From Clostridiales bacterium (lineage in GTDB: Bacteria; Bacillota; Clostridia; Christensenellales; Aristaeellaceae): 5,202 nt of DNA. The notes under the pieces are model-generated. The model did not search any database, was not told the DNA's origin, and saw only the letters and a program-made list of their open reading frames with translations. Position 1 is the stretch's first letter, and the number at the start of each line of letters is the position of its first letter. Shown here in pieces: positions 1 through 5,202 of the stretch. The position numbers and the translations under genes are program-made. Location: positions 1 through 5,202 of the forward strand of contig JAAZBR010000264.1 in NCBI GenBank assembly GCA_012513735.1, in the 5' to 3' direction.

Positions 1-73
1 GATGCGGGGCCCGCAAGCCGTGGATAGGTCGGATGACCGCCCTTTCCGCCCTTTCCGGCATTTAACGGCAAGC

Positions 74-1516
74 CTAAACCCGCTTCTCCTTCCATTTACC
101 GCTTTCAAAACGGGTGTAGAAGAAGTACAGGCGCACAAAAATCTCACTCAGGCTGAGAAGCCAGGTCATGGGCAGGTTCATCTTGAACACATAGACGGCC
201 AGGGCCGCCAGCAGCGGCCGCAGGATACTGACGCAGATCATCATGCGGGAAGCCACAAACAGGTTGTCCCCTGCGCCTCTGAGGCAGCCCGCCAGCACCA
301 CAGCACTCATCTGCGCGGGTTGGATCAAAGCTACGATCAGCAACGTCTCCGCAGCTATCTGGATTACATAAGCGGCATCCGGGGTATTGGCGTTGAGAAA
401 GATGCTGGCCAGTGGATAGCGGAAGATTGCCACCAAACTGGCGATCAGCAGGGAAAACACCAACGCAATGCGCTGGCATATTTTTCCGTACAGCATGGCC
501 AGGTCGCCTCGCTTGGCCCCCAGACCCTGCCCCACCAGCGAGGTACCCGAGACCGCCAGGCCATCGGCAAAGTTGAAGGTGAGCCCAATCAACTGCATGC
601 AGATGTTGTGGGCGGCATACATGCTGACACCCAGGCTGTAAATGATCCTCCCATAGAGAAAAAAGCCAAAGCGCAGGCCCAACTGCTCCACCATGGCGTT
701 GCCACCCACCCGCAAAATGCCCCTCATAGCTTCGGGCTGGATTCGCCAACTGTCCCGGTGGGACAGGTGCAGATAGCTGGTTTTATCAAACAACACGGCG
801 CCCAGCGATAGGGCAAAACCCGTTGCCAGTCCGATAACACTGGCGATGGCCGCACCCGTCACCTCCAACATGGGGAACCCCAGTTTTCCGTTGATCAAAA
901 GATAGTTGAAAAATATGTTTACCAGGTTGCTGATCACATTGACGCGCAGCGTCAGCTTGGTGTTGCCCACGCCGCGCATGGCGGCATTGATGCACATGCT
1001 GAGCGCGGTCACCGGCAGGCCGTAAGCCATGATGGTGAAATAACTCACCGCATCCTTGAGCACGATGGCGTCATCTGCCGTATTGGTGTTGCCACCGGCC
1101 AGGCGCATCAGAGGCTCTGCAAAAGCCACCACCACCCCCATGATAACGATGGACAGCACCCCTACCAGCAGCAAGGCGTTGCGTAAGGTGGCATTGGCAT
1201 CGGTGCGCCGGTCTTCTCCCTTGCGCCGGGCAACAATGGCCGTGATGCCCACGTTGAGGGCAAAGAAGATAGCCAGCATAATCATGCGTGGCTGTGTGGG
1301 CAGCGACACGGCTGCCAGGGCATTCTTGCCCAGGTTGCCCACCATGATGGTATCGGCCGAGCTGATCAGGCTGACCAGCACCATCTCGGCCACAGCGGGC
1401 AGGGCGATGTTGATCACCCGGTCATAGGCCTCCCGGTCGCCGGGCAACGGCCCTAAGCGGTGCTCCTGGCCAACCAGCTTCTCAACAGAAAAAAAACGCT
1501 TCAGCGTTGCAAGCAC
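74..1516 (-). CDS. MATE-family multidrug/cation efflux antiporter
   Basis: This 480-residue protein fits the MATE family (usually about 450 residues, 12 helices), integral membrane antiporters that export cationic drugs or metabolites in exchange for Na+ or H+. About twelve hydrophobic segments can be read, roughly at residues 34-56, 76-97, 112-135, 155-178, 188-208, 219-243, 268-290, 300-322, 345-368, 383-406, 422-445 and 447-468. The two-fold internal repeat typical of MATE shows as AMRGVGNTK (179-187) and GCLRGAGDN (410-418). The first helix carries the P40/E44 pair and ends in ADTIMVGNLG (54-63). The start is GTG at 1514-1516: a strong GGGAGG (1523-1528) sits 6 bases upstream, so no later ATG is needed. 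A basic C-terminus (KWKEKRV) ends at TAG. It has its own promoter and is separated from the upstream tRNA by a terminator, so it is probably monocistronic from its 5' side. The family assignment is secure. Substrate and NorM versus DinF subgroup cannot be decided from the sequence. Confidence 0.93.
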   Translation of the reverse strand: MLATLKRFFSVEKLVGQEHRLGPLPGDREAYDRVINIALPAVAEMVLVSLISSADTIMVGNLGKNALAAVSLPTQPRMIMLAIFFALNVGITAIVARRKGEDRRTDANATLRNALLLVGVLSIVIMGVVVAFAEPLMRLAGGNTNTADDAIVLKDAVSYFTIMAYGLPVTALSMCINAAMRGVGNTKLTLRVNVISNLVNIFFNYLLINGKLGFPMLEVTGAAIASVIGLATGFALSLGAVLFDKTSYLHLSHRDSWRIQPEAMRGILRVGGNAMVEQLGLRFGFFLYGRIIYSLGVSMYAAHNICMQLIGLTFNFADGLAVSGTSLVGQGLGAKRGDLAMLYGKICQRIALVFSLLIASLVAIFRYPLASIFLNANTPDAAYVIQIAAETLLIVALIQPAQMSAVVLAGCLRGAGDNLFVASRMMICVSILRPLLAALAVYVFKMNLPMTWLLSLSEIFVRLYFFYTRFESGKWKEKRV

Positions 1517-1554
1517 TGTGTTCCTCCCTTTTGCAGCGTATAAAAGGTGTTTCC

Positions 1555-1583
1555 ATTTTATCAGCGAGAATAGAAGAACTCAA
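1555..1583 (-). promoter_or_regulatory. Sigma-A promoter of the MATE gene (extended -10)
   Basis: On the minus strand, TTGAGT (-35, 1578-1583) and TAAAAT (-10, 1555-1560) are separated by exactly 17 bases, and a TGA just before the -10 makes an extended -10. Transcription would begin near 1548, giving a leader of about 30 bases that contains the GGGAGG ribosome-binding site. It is the best-placed promoter between the tRNA terminator and the MATE start. Read by eye, not scored. Confidence 0.65.
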
Positions 1584-1679
1584 GCGGAAAAAAGGGGTGG
1601 ATGACCAGCAACAAAAAAAGTACAGCTGACACAACGTATTGTTTATCTAAAATGAGTAACAGTATTAGGACACTGAAAA

Positions 1680-1718
1680 AATGAAAAGCCCTTGAAATCA
1701 TTGACTTCAAGGGTTTTC
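1680..1718 (-). terminator. Rho-independent terminator after tRNA-Leu
   Basis: Read on the minus strand, an 8-bp perfect stem CCCTTGAA/TTCAAGGG (1706-1713 and 1689-1696) with a 9-base loop is followed by CTTTTCATTTTTT. It starts about 20 bases past the encoded CCA end of the tRNA, so it most likely ends the tRNA transcript. The flanks are A-rich on one side and T-rich on the other, so the element could also work in the plus direction, although no plus-strand gene leads into it. Confidence 0.78.
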
Positions 1719-1736
1719 TGTGGCCTGTGGCCGTGC

Positions 1737-1824
1737 TGGTGCGGGAAACAGGACTTGAACCTGCATGAACGTATTGCTCACTAGAACCTGAATCTAGCGC
1801 GTCTGCCAATTCCGCCATTCCCGC
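1737..1824 (-). tRNA. tRNA-Leu (anticodon CAG)
   Basis: The minus strand folds as a class II tRNA of 88 bases including an encoded CCA (1737-1739). The acceptor stem is GCGGGAA/TTCCCGC with discriminator A at 1740. The D arm is GCG...CGC around AATTGGCAGA. The anticodon stem CTAGA/TCTAG encloses loop TTCAGGT, giving anticodon CAG (1788-1790), which reads CUG codons. The long variable arm (TGAGC, 5-base loop, GTTCA) is typical of leucine tRNAs. The T arm is GCAGG-TTCAAGT-CCTGT, with one G-U pair. A consensus promoter lies just upstream and a terminator just downstream, so it is a self-contained single-tRNA unit. No broken helix or missing conserved loop base is seen. Confidence 0.97.
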
Positions 1825-1838
1825 ACGGGACGGCACTT

Positions 1839-1867
1839 ATAGTACCGCTGATCAGCAGACTTGTCAA
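1839..1867 (-). promoter_or_regulatory. Strong sigma-A promoter of tRNA-Leu
   Basis: The minus strand shows a perfect consensus -35, TTGACA (1862-1867), a 17-base spacer, and -10 TACTAT (1839-1844, 5 of 6 matches). Initiation near 1832 would leave a leader of only about 8 bases before the mature tRNA 5' end at 1824, typical of stable-RNA promoters. An A/T-rich stretch just upstream (AAAAAATAAAGC, about 1868-1879) could act as an UP element. The spacer contains the perfect 10-bp palindrome GCTGATCAGC (1847-1856). Confidence 0.9.
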
Positions 1868-1877
1868 GCTTTATTTT

Positions 1878-1915
1878 TTCGCACCTTTGACCTTCGCGCA
1901 CCTCCTTCGCACACC
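1878..1915. repeat. Triple imperfect short direct repeat upstream of the tRNA promoter
   Basis: Three copies of a TTCGC(nn)ACC motif on the plus strand: TTCGCACC (1878-1885), TTCGCGCACC (1893-1902) and TTCGCACACC (1906-1915). They are 15 and 13 bases apart, start to start. They sit in the 171-base spacer between the ROK-like gene and the tRNA, just upstream of the tRNA -35 box. They are not inverted, so they do not form a terminator hairpin. The function is unknown; this could be a protein-binding array or slipped-strand duplication. Confidence 0.5.
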
Positions 1916-1995
1916 TTTTCGATGCCTGAGCGGAAGGTGATCAGAGCAGTCCGGTTTTCCGTAGGGTTTGCATTGATACGCCAGTTGCATTTATT

Positions 1996-3384
1996 CTATT
2001 CGCCAATTTCAGGCAGACTGGCTGCAGCCACAGACTGGCCTACCCGGCGGCTTTTTTCATCGGGGATGTGCAGTTGAATACTGCGCGCCAGCTCCGGAAA
2101 CACCTGATCCAGCACCTTCTGGGCGTTTTCCAGGATCAGCGGGCCTCCCTGGCCCGAGGTTACCCTGCCCATGATCAGCACATGCTCAACCTGATAGAAC
2201 ATGCTGTAGTAGGCGACAGCATAGCCGAAATAAATGCCTATGGTTTCGAAGATCCGGCGGGCGCCCTGGTGTCCCTCAGCCAGATGCTGCTGAATGACTT
2301 TCAGCTTTTCGGCGGGGGAAAGGTCGGCATCCAGCGGAATACCAGCCGCCGACGCCAGTTTGATGGCGCCGTCCTGGGAGAAGTATTTGACGCCGCAGCC
2401 GTAGTCGCCCGACCATTCATCCACCATGGATTCAGGCGAATAATCCACCGGTACAAAGGCCAGCTCGTTCAGCCAGCCGGTAATATGCATCTGCCGGTCC
2501 ACATAGCCGCCTGCTTCGCTGGTGCCCATGGCGATACCCAGCACATTGCCGGCATTCAGGTTCATGGCGCCGGCCAGGGCTGTTACATCGCCGTCATTGG
2601 CCACTACCAGCGGCACATCACCCAGCCGCTTTGCGATATCAATGTACATCGTTTTCACATGGCGGTCAAAATCCTCCGGGGACACCTGCAAAAACAGGCT
2701 GGCTACCATAATACGGTTGTCCACATACACACCGGCGCTGCTGACGCCGATGGCGTCCACGCGGGGCATATGAGAGGCGGCGGTCTGCATGGCGCTGAGG
2801 ATGCCTTCGTAGTGATAGCGAGGATCAGCGGTGATTTTAGGATGCCAGACCACCTCTTCGGAGTAGACGGCCTGCCCGTCGATGACTGCAGACACCTTGC
2901 GATCGCTGCCGCCTGCATCAAAGCCAATGCGGCAGCCATTCAGGTGCCGGCCTACGGCACTGGGAAACTCCTTTGCCTGGGCGATGCTGTCGCCGTTATC
3001 GGTCCAGAGGACCTCGAAAGGTCGCTCATACACCCGTGCCATAAATGCCGCATCAAAGGCCCGGGCCCCTGCGGGCTGATAGGCAGCCTTCAGATGCTCG
3101 TACACCGCGCGGGATCCACTGACGTGGATGCGAAAACCGCCTCGGCACCACAGCAAACTCTTGATCACCCTGTCCAGCAGTTGCACCGTGCGGGATGTTT
3201 GCACATCATCGGGAAAAATGCAGGCTTCCCAGGGGGACAGGGCACCGCCGCTGCGCTCGATGGCGCAGACAAAACGCTGCGAATGGGTAGCCTTGGTCAC
3301 GTCTTGCTGATAGGCGCGCCATACCAACACCAGGGGTTGAAAATTAGGGTCCAGGGGGGCGGGTACCGGCAATGGGATTGTCAT
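1996..3384 (-). CDS. Divergent ROK-family (ASKHA-fold) protein, possible amino-sugar kinase
   Basis: The 462-residue product has an N-terminal region of about 150 residues without an obvious fold, then an ASKHA/ROK-like domain. Phosphate-1 motif is GFDAGGSDRK (154-163). A VANDGDVTALAG segment (261-272) resembles the ROK catalytic NDxN region, with D264 as candidate base. Phosphate-2 is GIAMGTSEAGGYV (283-295), and an adenosine-type segment MGRVTSGQGG is at 405-414. Typical ROK proteins are about 300-400 residues with an ExGH motif and a CxCGxxGC zinc site. Here the matching stretch reads NELAFVPVD (306-314) and DEWSGDYGCGV, so His and the Cys cluster are absent. The start is ATG at 3382-3384 with GGGAGG (3393-3398) inside the end of nagA, 8 bases upstream. 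The start lies 3 bases after the nagA stop, so the two genes are surely co-transcribed and probably translationally coupled. Next to nagA, a GlcNAc (or related) kinase is the natural guess, but a sugar-sensing or other role is possible. No DNA-binding helix-turn-helix is apparent at the N-terminus. No convincing terminator follows it. Confidence 0.82.
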   Translation of the reverse strand: MTIPLPVPAPLDPNFQPLVLVWRAYQQDVTKATHSQRFVCAIERSGGALSPWEACIFPDDVQTSRTVQLLDRVIKSLLWCRGGFRIHVSGSRAVYEHLKAAYQPAGARAFDAAFMARVYERPFEVLWTDNGDSIAQAKEFPSAVGRHLNGCRIGFDAGGSDRKVSAVIDGQAVYSEEVVWHPKITADPRYHYEGILSAMQTAASHMPRVDAIGVSSAGVYVDNRIMVASLFLQVSPEDFDRHVKTMYIDIAKRLGDVPLVVANDGDVTALAGAMNLNAGNVLGIAMGTSEAGGYVDRQMHITGWLNELAFVPVDYSPESMVDEWSGDYGCGVKYFSQDGAIKLASAAGIPLDADLSPAEKLKVIQQHLAEGHQGARRIFETIGIYFGYAVAYYSMFYQVEHVLIMGRVTSGQGGPLILENAQKVLDQVFPELARSIQLHIPDEKSRRVGQSVAAASLPEIGE

Positions 3385-3387
3385 AGC

Positions 3388-4536
3388 TCAAGCCTCCCGA
3401 ATATACTTGCGCACGCCGCGTACATAGACGGCTGCTATTTCGAAGGAATCATTCATCAGCACCAGGTCGGCATCCTTACCGGCCAGGATGGATCCTTTGT
3501 GCTTGTCTGCACCAATGGCCCGTGCCGGGCTTAGAGATGCGGCATGCACCGCCTGCAGGCGTGTGACGCCACCATGCTGATACAGGTTGCGTACAGCGTC
3601 GTTCAGGTGCAGCACACTGCCTGCAATGGTGCCGTCTGCCAGCCTGCACTCAATGCCCTTTACAAAGATGGGCTGGCCGCCCAGCGTATATTCCCCATCG
3701 GGTAGCCCGCCGGCACGGGTACAGTCGGTAATCAACACCAGCTTGTCTCCCTTGGCTTGGTGCAGAAAGCTGAATAGACCGGGATGGATATGGAAACCGT
3801 CGGCAATCAGCTCGCAGCTCACGGGGCTGCCCAGCGCCGCTCCCACCACCCCGGGATCCCGGTGGTTAAGCCCGGTCATCGCGTTGAACAGATGGGTCAC
3901 GTGCCTTGCGCCCGCACGGATGGCAGCCATTGCTTGATCGTAGCTGGCCGAGGTGTGCCCGATGGAAATCAGCACATCGGTTTGGTCGGTCACTTGCCGG
4001 ATAAAATCCAGCGCGCCAGGCATCTCCGGCGCCATGGTGACAATGCGCACCACATCCTGGTTATCAAGGATCAGATCTGCCTGTGGGGGCAAAATGTGAT
4101 CTTCCGACTGGGCCCCTTTGCGCGCCGGGTTGATGAAGGGACCCTCTGCATGGCAACCCAGTATCTCACTGCCGTCAAAGGCCTCCGTCCGGCTCACCGG
4201 CATCATGCAGCGGATCAGTTGAAAAGCATCCAGAATTTCATCTCGGGATACGGTCATCGTGGTGGGCAGGAAGCTGGTCACCCCGTTTTGCAGCACGCCC
4301 TTCGCCATCTTGCGCAGCCCCTCTTCGCGACCGTCGCTGATGTCTTCCCCCCAATAGCCGTGAATGTGCATATCCACTAGCCCGGGGCAGATATACAGCC
4401 CGCCGGCGTCTATCTGCTCCAGGCCCTCTGTCTGGTCCGCCCCCACAATGCCGCGGATGCGTTCGTCAAACAGCAGTGCAGCCCCGTGCAGTTCTCCATA
4501 TTCTGCAAGGATGATGCCGTTGACCAGTGCTTTCAT
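3388..4536 (-). CDS. nagA: N-acetylglucosamine-6-phosphate deacetylase
   Basis: NagA removes acetate from GlcNAc-6-P to give glucosamine-6-P, a cytoplasmic step in amino-sugar use and cell-wall recycling. The 382-residue length is typical, and the amidohydrolase motifs are in order. PGLVDMHIHG (51-60) has metal-site H57/H59, CHAEGPFINP (128-137) has metal ligand E131, and SIGHTSASY (191-199) has H194. THLFNAM (214-220) has H215, followed by NHRDPG with H225/R226. ELIADGFHIHP (242-252) is a substrate segment. ITDCTRAGG (269-277) holds the catalytic D271, and GTIAGS (302-307) follows. Residue 143, after KGA, is Gln where E. coli NagA has His; I believe Gln is common in Bacillota members, so the enzyme looks intact. 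The start is ATG at 4534-4536 with AAGGAG (4546-4551) 9 bases upstream. It is first in an operon with the ROK-like gene, from a promoter overlaid by palindromes. No nagB (glucosamine-6-P deaminase) or PTS gene lies in the window. Confidence 0.96.
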   Translation of the reverse strand: MKALVNGIILAEYGELHGAALLFDERIRGIVGADQTEGLEQIDAGGLYICPGLVDMHIHGYWGEDISDGREEGLRKMAKGVLQNGVTSFLPTTMTVSRDEILDAFQLIRCMMPVSRTEAFDGSEILGCHAEGPFINPARKGAQSEDHILPPQADLILDNQDVVRIVTMAPEMPGALDFIRQVTDQTDVLISIGHTSASYDQAMAAIRAGARHVTHLFNAMTGLNHRDPGVVGAALGSPVSCELIADGFHIHPGLFSFLHQAKGDKLVLITDCTRAGGLPDGEYTLGGQPIFVKGIECRLADGTIAGSVLHLNDAVRNLYQHGGVTRLQAVHAASLSPARAIGADKHKGSILAGKDADLVLMNDSFEIAAVYVRGVRKYIREA

Positions 4537-4571
4537 ACGCTTCCGCTCCTTTAAAATTCTGTACGGAGGCG

Positions 4572-4600
4572 ATTGTATCGCGATTTGTCCAACAAATCAA
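4572..4600 (-). promoter_or_regulatory. Sigma-A promoter of the nagA-ROK operon
   Basis: The minus strand has TTGATT (-35, 4595-4600), a 17-base spacer and TACAAT (-10, 4572-4577, 5 of 6 matches). Transcription would start near 4565, leaving about 28 bases of leader before the nagA ATG with its AAGGAG site. The -35 and the spacer are covered by two inverted repeats, suggesting repression at this promoter. Confidence 0.72.
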
Positions 4601-4611
4601 CCATTGATTTG
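4582..4611. promoter_or_regulatory. Interlocked inverted repeats, candidate operator for nagA
   Basis: Two perfect palindromes share an arm. The first is GATTTGT-CCA-ACAAATC (4582-4598, 7-bp arms). The second is CAAATCAA-CCA-TTGATTTG (4593-4611, 8-bp arms). Their centres are 12 bp apart, about one helical turn, and both have a CCA spacer. The shared arm contains the -35 hexamer of the nagA promoter and the first palindrome fills its spacer. Being upstream of the expected start site, this should act as DNA, not as RNA. The regulator is not identified; the sequence does not look like the NagC or NagR/DasR sites I remember. Confidence 0.6.
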
Positions 4612-4655
4612 CAGAAACGTTGATAAAACAGGATTATGCGGACAGCACGATTTCT

Positions 4656-4684
4656 TTGTGCATTTATTCATCCTATGATACAAT
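4656..4684 (+). promoter_or_regulatory. Candidate sigma-A promoter of the PII-like gene
   Basis: The plus strand has TTGTGC (-35, 4656-4661, weak), a 17-base spacer and TACAAT (-10, 4679-4684). An overlapping TATGAT (4674-4679) is an alternative -10 but lacks a good -35. Initiation near 4691 would give a leader of about 78 bases. It is divergent from the nagA promoter, with the two -35 boxes about 55 bp apart. Confidence 0.45.
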
Positions 4685-4708
4685 TTGCTGGTAACCAATA
4701 TGGCGTGG

Positions 4709-4736
4709 TGATTCATCCCTGCGAGCAGGGCAATCA
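4709..4736 (+). other. Stem-loop in the leader of the PII-like gene
   Basis: CCCTG/CAGGG (4717-4721 and 4726-4730) closes a CGAG tetraloop. It is flanked by a second complementary pair, TGATT (4709-4713) with AATCA (4732-4736), giving a two-step hairpin of about 28 bases. No U-run follows, so it is not an intrinsic terminator. The start codon lies 32 bases further on. It may affect translation or RNA stability; no known riboswitch was recognised. Confidence 0.4.
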
Positions 4737-4768
4737 GAAGCCACCGGCCTCAGATCGGAAGTGAACAC

Positions 4769-5202
4769 ATGAGTGATGCGTCCCTCTTTTTTGTCATTGT
4801 AAACCGCGGAAAAGCCAATGATCTGCTGCATAAGGCCCAAGCCATTGGGGCCACGGGCGGCACCATTTTGCTGGGTGAAGGAACCATGCAGAGCACCTTC
4901 TATGACCTGCTTGGAATCAACCAAACTCACAAGGAAGTTCTGCTGATGGCCGTGCCCGATCAGGTGAGCGATCAACTATATAATATGTTGCGGGAGCACT
5001 TCAAGCTGCACAAGCGCTTTCGTGGCATCGCTTTCTCTGTGCCCTACAGGCCCTGGCGGCCGGGTGATGATACGCCTATGGTATCACACCGGCACACCGA
5101 TGCGCCCTATCTATGCCTGTTCACCATTGTAGAGCGAGGGTTGGGGGATGAGTGTATGGCCATTGCCAGGGAGGCCGGTGCCCGGGGCGGCACCATCATC
5201 CA
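4769..5202 (+). CDS. Tandem PII-like (GlnB-fold) regulatory protein, 3' end outside window
   Basis: The reading frame is open from ATG at 4769 to the window edge (144 full codons). Residues 7-36 (FFVIVNRGKANDLLHKAQ then AIGATGGTILLG) match the start of PII-superfamily proteins. The same pattern recurs at 114-145 (YLCLFTIVERGLGDECM then AIAREAGARGGTIIH), so the protein carries two PII-like domains in tandem. The canonical uridylylation-site T-loop (RGAEY) is not present. The B-loop TGxxGDGKIF, which binds ATP in GlnB/GlnK, appears as a degenerate HKRFRGIAF (81-89), so classical ATP/2-oxoglutarate sensing is doubtful in domain 1. The start is supported by GGAAG 7 bases upstream, a modest Shine-Dalgarno site, and by the domain beginning directly after it; an overlapping ATG at 4776 is out of frame. 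It is divergent from nagA. Such proteins usually bind and control a membrane transporter or enzyme, and the partner may lie downstream, outside the window. The family call is fairly sure; the function is unknown. Confidence 0.82.
   Translation, partial: MSDASLFFVIVNRGKANDLLHKAQAIGATGGTILLGEGTMQSTFYDLLGINQTHKEVLLMAVPDQVSDQLYNMLREHFKLHKRFRGIAFSVPYRPWRPGDDTPMVSHRHTDAPYLCLFTIVERGLGDECMAIAREAGARGGTII

Noticed and set aside
2..811. A 269-codon plus-strand open frame over the 3' half of the MATE gene
   Set aside because: It has low-complexity Gln/His-rich composition with no motif, and is antisense to a clear 12-helix transporter.
1737..1824. tRNA-Leu as an integration (att) site for a mobile element
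   Set aside because: No integrase, excisionase or duplicated tRNA 3' end was found on either side; the flanking genes look like ordinary chromosome.
1561..1836. A 91-codon minus-strand open frame starting MPSRAGMAELADALDSG
   Set aside because: It is the translation of the tRNA-Leu gene itself, a well-known false ORF, and the remainder crosses the terminator and the intergenic A/T-rich region.
1870..1995. Intrinsic terminator for the nagA-ROK operon
   Set aside because: I looked for a GC-rich stem followed by a T-run on the minus strand; only 3-4 bp stems such as CGG-AAAA-CCG occur, with no T-run. Readthrough toward the tRNA, or another mode of termination, is possible.
2068..3534. A 488-codon plus-strand open frame opposite the ROK-like gene and the end of nagA, longer than the real gene
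   Set aside because: Its translation is His/Gly/Ala-rich with no recognisable motif, and it runs exactly antisense to a gene with clear family motifs, a good ribosome site and operon context. It is a composition-driven shadow.
3784..4380. A 198-codon plus-strand open frame antisense to nagA
   Set aside because: nagA has every family motif in the opposite strand; this frame shows none and is His/Arg-rich, as expected for a shadow.
4673..4975. A 100-codon minus-strand open frame across the divergent intergenic region
   Set aside because: It overlaps the PII-like gene in antisense, has no ribosome site or recognisable domain, and covers the promoter and leader region.

Overview
The window looks like a moderately GC-rich Gram-positive chromosome, most likely Clostridia (Bacillota). 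That inference rests on strong GGAGG-type Shine-Dalgarno sites, clear sigma-A promoters with 17-bp spacers, a CCA-encoding tRNA-Leu, and protein families (a ROK-like protein with an N-terminal extension, a tandem PII-like protein) that I associate with clostridial genomes. No phage, insertion-sequence, CRISPR or toxin genes are visible. The content is mainly metabolic and housekeeping.

Layout from left to right. Positions 1-73 hold no gene I can support. A MATE-family multidrug/cation antiporter gene occupies 74-1516 on the minus strand, with a GTG start and its own promoter. A tRNA-Leu(CAG) gene lies at 1737-1824 on the minus strand, with a near-consensus promoter upstream and an intrinsic terminator downstream. 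A short spacer with a triple TTCGC..ACC repeat separates it from a two-gene minus-strand operon. In transcription order the operon is nagA (3388-4536, GlcNAc-6-phosphate deacetylase) and then a divergent ROK-like sugar kinase or sensor gene (1996-3384), only 3 bp apart. A 232-bp divergent intergenic region separates nagA from a plus-strand gene (4769 to the window edge) for a duplicated PII-like protein.

The nagA-ROK pair probably handles amino sugars: a ROK kinase could make GlcNAc-6-P, and NagA would deacetylate it to glucosamine-6-P. The kinase role is inferred and the ROK-like protein is atypical. The most striking non-coding signal is a pair of interlocked perfect inverted repeats (4582-4611) covering the -35 element and spacer of the nagA promoter, a plausible operator for the operon. 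The PII-like gene has its own candidate promoter and a hairpin in its leader. No previously undescribed multi-gene system is evident. The best leads are the operator, the atypical ROK-like protein and the tandem PII-like protein.
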